Below are positions 6,363 through 7,447 of a stretch of 7,447 nucleotides of DNA, piece after piece (the first letter of the stretch is position 1; each line of letters begins with the position of its first letter). Source of the stretch: Actinomycetota bacterium (GTDB lineage: Bacteria; Actinomycetota; Actinomycetes; Nanopelagicales; Nanopelagicaceae). A program made the position numbers and the translations under genes. Location of the stretch: assembly GCA_009702845.1 (NCBI GenBank), contig WLHG01000048.1, forward strand, positions 1 to 7,447, in the 5' to 3' direction. The notes under the pieces were generated by a model. The model was given only the letters and a program-made list of their open reading frames with translations, ran no database searches and had not been told where the DNA came from.

Positions 6363-7447
6363 ATGAGCAATGAAACCCCGGCCATCGAAGAGGATTTGCC
6401 TGAGCAGCTGAGAATTCGGCGTGAAAAACGGGCCGCCCTCATCGAAAGCGGAGTAGAGCCATATCCAGTTGCAGTGCCACGCACTAAATCCCTTCTTGAG
6501 GTTCGTCAACTCCATGCTGGCTTAGATATAGATGTCGCAACTGGATCTATTGAAAGCCTTACTGGTCGCATAATTTTCAAGCGCGATACTGGCAAACTCT
6601 GCTTTGCAACTCTGCGCGAAGGCGATGGCACTGAGCTTCAAGCGATGTTTTCACTTGATAAAGTTGGTCAAGACTCTATTGATTCTTGGAAATCTGATAT
6701 TGATTTAGGCGACATTGTCTCTGTCACTGGCGAAATCATTACATCCAAGCGCGGCGAACTTTCAATTCTGGCCTCTTCATGGAAGTTGGCTTCTAAATCA
6801 CTTCGTCCTTTGCCAAATGATCACAAGCCAATGTCTGAGGAAACTCGCGTCCGTATGCGCTACGTTGATTTAATTGTTCGCCCAGAAGCCCGCGCTAATG
6901 CTCGATTACGTCCCGCGGTCATGAGTTCTTTACGCGATACTTTTGCTAAGGATAATTTCATTGAAGTTGAAACTCCAATGCTGCAAGTTATGCATGGTGG
7001 CGCGACAGCGCGCCCATTCAAATCCTTTTCAAATGCATACGATATGGATCTCTACCTACGTATCGCCCCAGAGCTGTTTTTAAAGCGTTGCGTAGTCGGT
7101 GGTATTGAGCGGGTATTTGAAATTAACCGTAACTTCCGTAATGAAGGCGCGGATTCTTCACACTCACCTGAATTTGCAATGATCGAAAGTTATCAGGCCT
7201 ATGGCGACTGGAAATCAATTGCCGAGTTAACTCGCAGGCTTGTTCAAAATGCAGCAATGGCAGTTGCGGGTTCGCACATCGTTACTCATCACGATGGGCG
7301 CCAAGCTGATTTAGGCGGAAATTGGCGCGAAATATCCCTATACGATGCTATTTCCGAAGGTGTTGGTCAAAGTGTTACTGCTCTAACGCCGATTGCTGAA
7401 CTAAAAACTATTGCAACCAAACTCGGTATAAAGATGGATCCCAAGTG
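6363..7447 (+). CDS. lysS: Lysine-tRNA ligase, class II (LysS), 3' end outside window
   Basis: Charges tRNA-Lys with lysine. It is open to the right edge, giving 361 visible residues of an expected roughly 490-510. The N-terminal part (about 65-140) is the OB-fold anticodon-binding domain (SLTGRIIFKRDTGKLCFATL, then VSVTGEIITSKRGELSI). The catalytic domain begins near 160 (SEETRVRMRYVDLIV). Class II motif 1 is FIEVETPML (199-207), followed by GGATARPF (212-219), RIAPELFLKR (233-242), motif 2 FEINRNFRNEG (252-262) and HSPEF (267-271). Motif 3 lies beyond the window. The protein resembles the lysS-type actinobacterial enzyme and not the membrane-fused LysX. It starts 21 bases after coaX with no recognisable ribosome binding site before the ATG. 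The complete frame reads cleanly from 6363 to the last base. Confidence 0.96.
   Translation, partial: MSNETPAIEEDLPEQLRIRREKRAALIESGVEPYPVAVPRTKSLLEVRQLHAGLDIDVATGSIESLTGRIIFKRDTGKLCFATLREGDGTELQAMFSLDKVGQDSIDSWKSDIDLGDIVSVTGEIITSKRGELSILASSWKLASKSLRPLPNDHKPMSEETRVRMRYVDLIVRPEARANARLRPAVMSSLRDTFAKDNFIEVETPMLQVMHGGATARPFKSFSNAYDMDLYLRIAPELFLKRCVVGGIERVFEINRNFRNEGADSSHSPEFAMIESYQAYGDWKSIAELTRRLVQNAAMAVAGSHIVTHHDGRQADLGGNWREISLYDAISEGVGQSVTALTPIAELKTIATKLGIKMDPK

Noticed and set aside
1..7447. Novel defence, mobile or secondary-metabolite system
   Set aside because: Every gene belongs to a core housekeeping family, with no recombinase, repeats, tRNA boundary or unknown reading frame, and no shift in style along the window.

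Overview
The window looks like a piece of chromosome from a small-genome, moderately low-GC actinobacterium. Three single lines counted by hand gave 38 to 63 % G+C, so the average is probably in the 40s; it was not computed over the whole window. The lineage call rests on protein signatures that I recall from Mycobacterium orthologues, such as SGVVRILKDLDRDI in Hpt, MHWR and GLGFAK in FolP, and the GADS-HSPEF block of LysS. It also rests on the gene order. The combination of actinobacterial proteins, modest GC, very short or overlapping junctions and trimmed proteins fits a streamlined freshwater or marine actinobacterium (acI / Nanopelagicales-like). That last step is inference.

Layout, all on the + strand with almost no non-coding DNA: hpt (5' end outside the window, ends 530); ftsH (559-2625); folE (2612-3214); folP (3219-3974); folB (3971-4333); folK (4330-4785); a 42-base gap with a possible promoter and a clear ribosome binding site; panC (4828-5577); coaX (5577-6341); a 21-base gap; lysS (from 6363, running off the right end). 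No RNA gene, mobile element, CRISPR array, repeat family or clear terminator was seen, and no stretch longer than 42 bases lacks a gene.

Function: Hpt salvages purines to IMP/GMP. FtsH is the membrane-anchored AAA+ zinc protease. FolE, FolB, FolK and FolP carry GTP through to dihydropteroate, the core of de novo folate synthesis; a dihydroneopterin triphosphate phosphatase, the p-aminobenzoate genes, FolC and FolA would have to lie elsewhere. PanC makes pantothenate and CoaX phosphorylates it, the entry to coenzyme A. LysS charges tRNA-Lys. From memory, the order ftsH-folE-folP-folB-folK-(three hypothetical genes)-panC-panD-coaX-lysS is that of Mycobacterium tuberculosis. Here the genes between folK and panC, and panD between panC and coaX, are missing, leaving nearly seamless joins.

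I found no undescribed biological system. The points worth a second look are the compaction of this conserved block, an unusually short PanC lacking the usual N-terminal segment, a lysine-rich N-terminal tail on FtsH, and start sites without ribosome binding sites.
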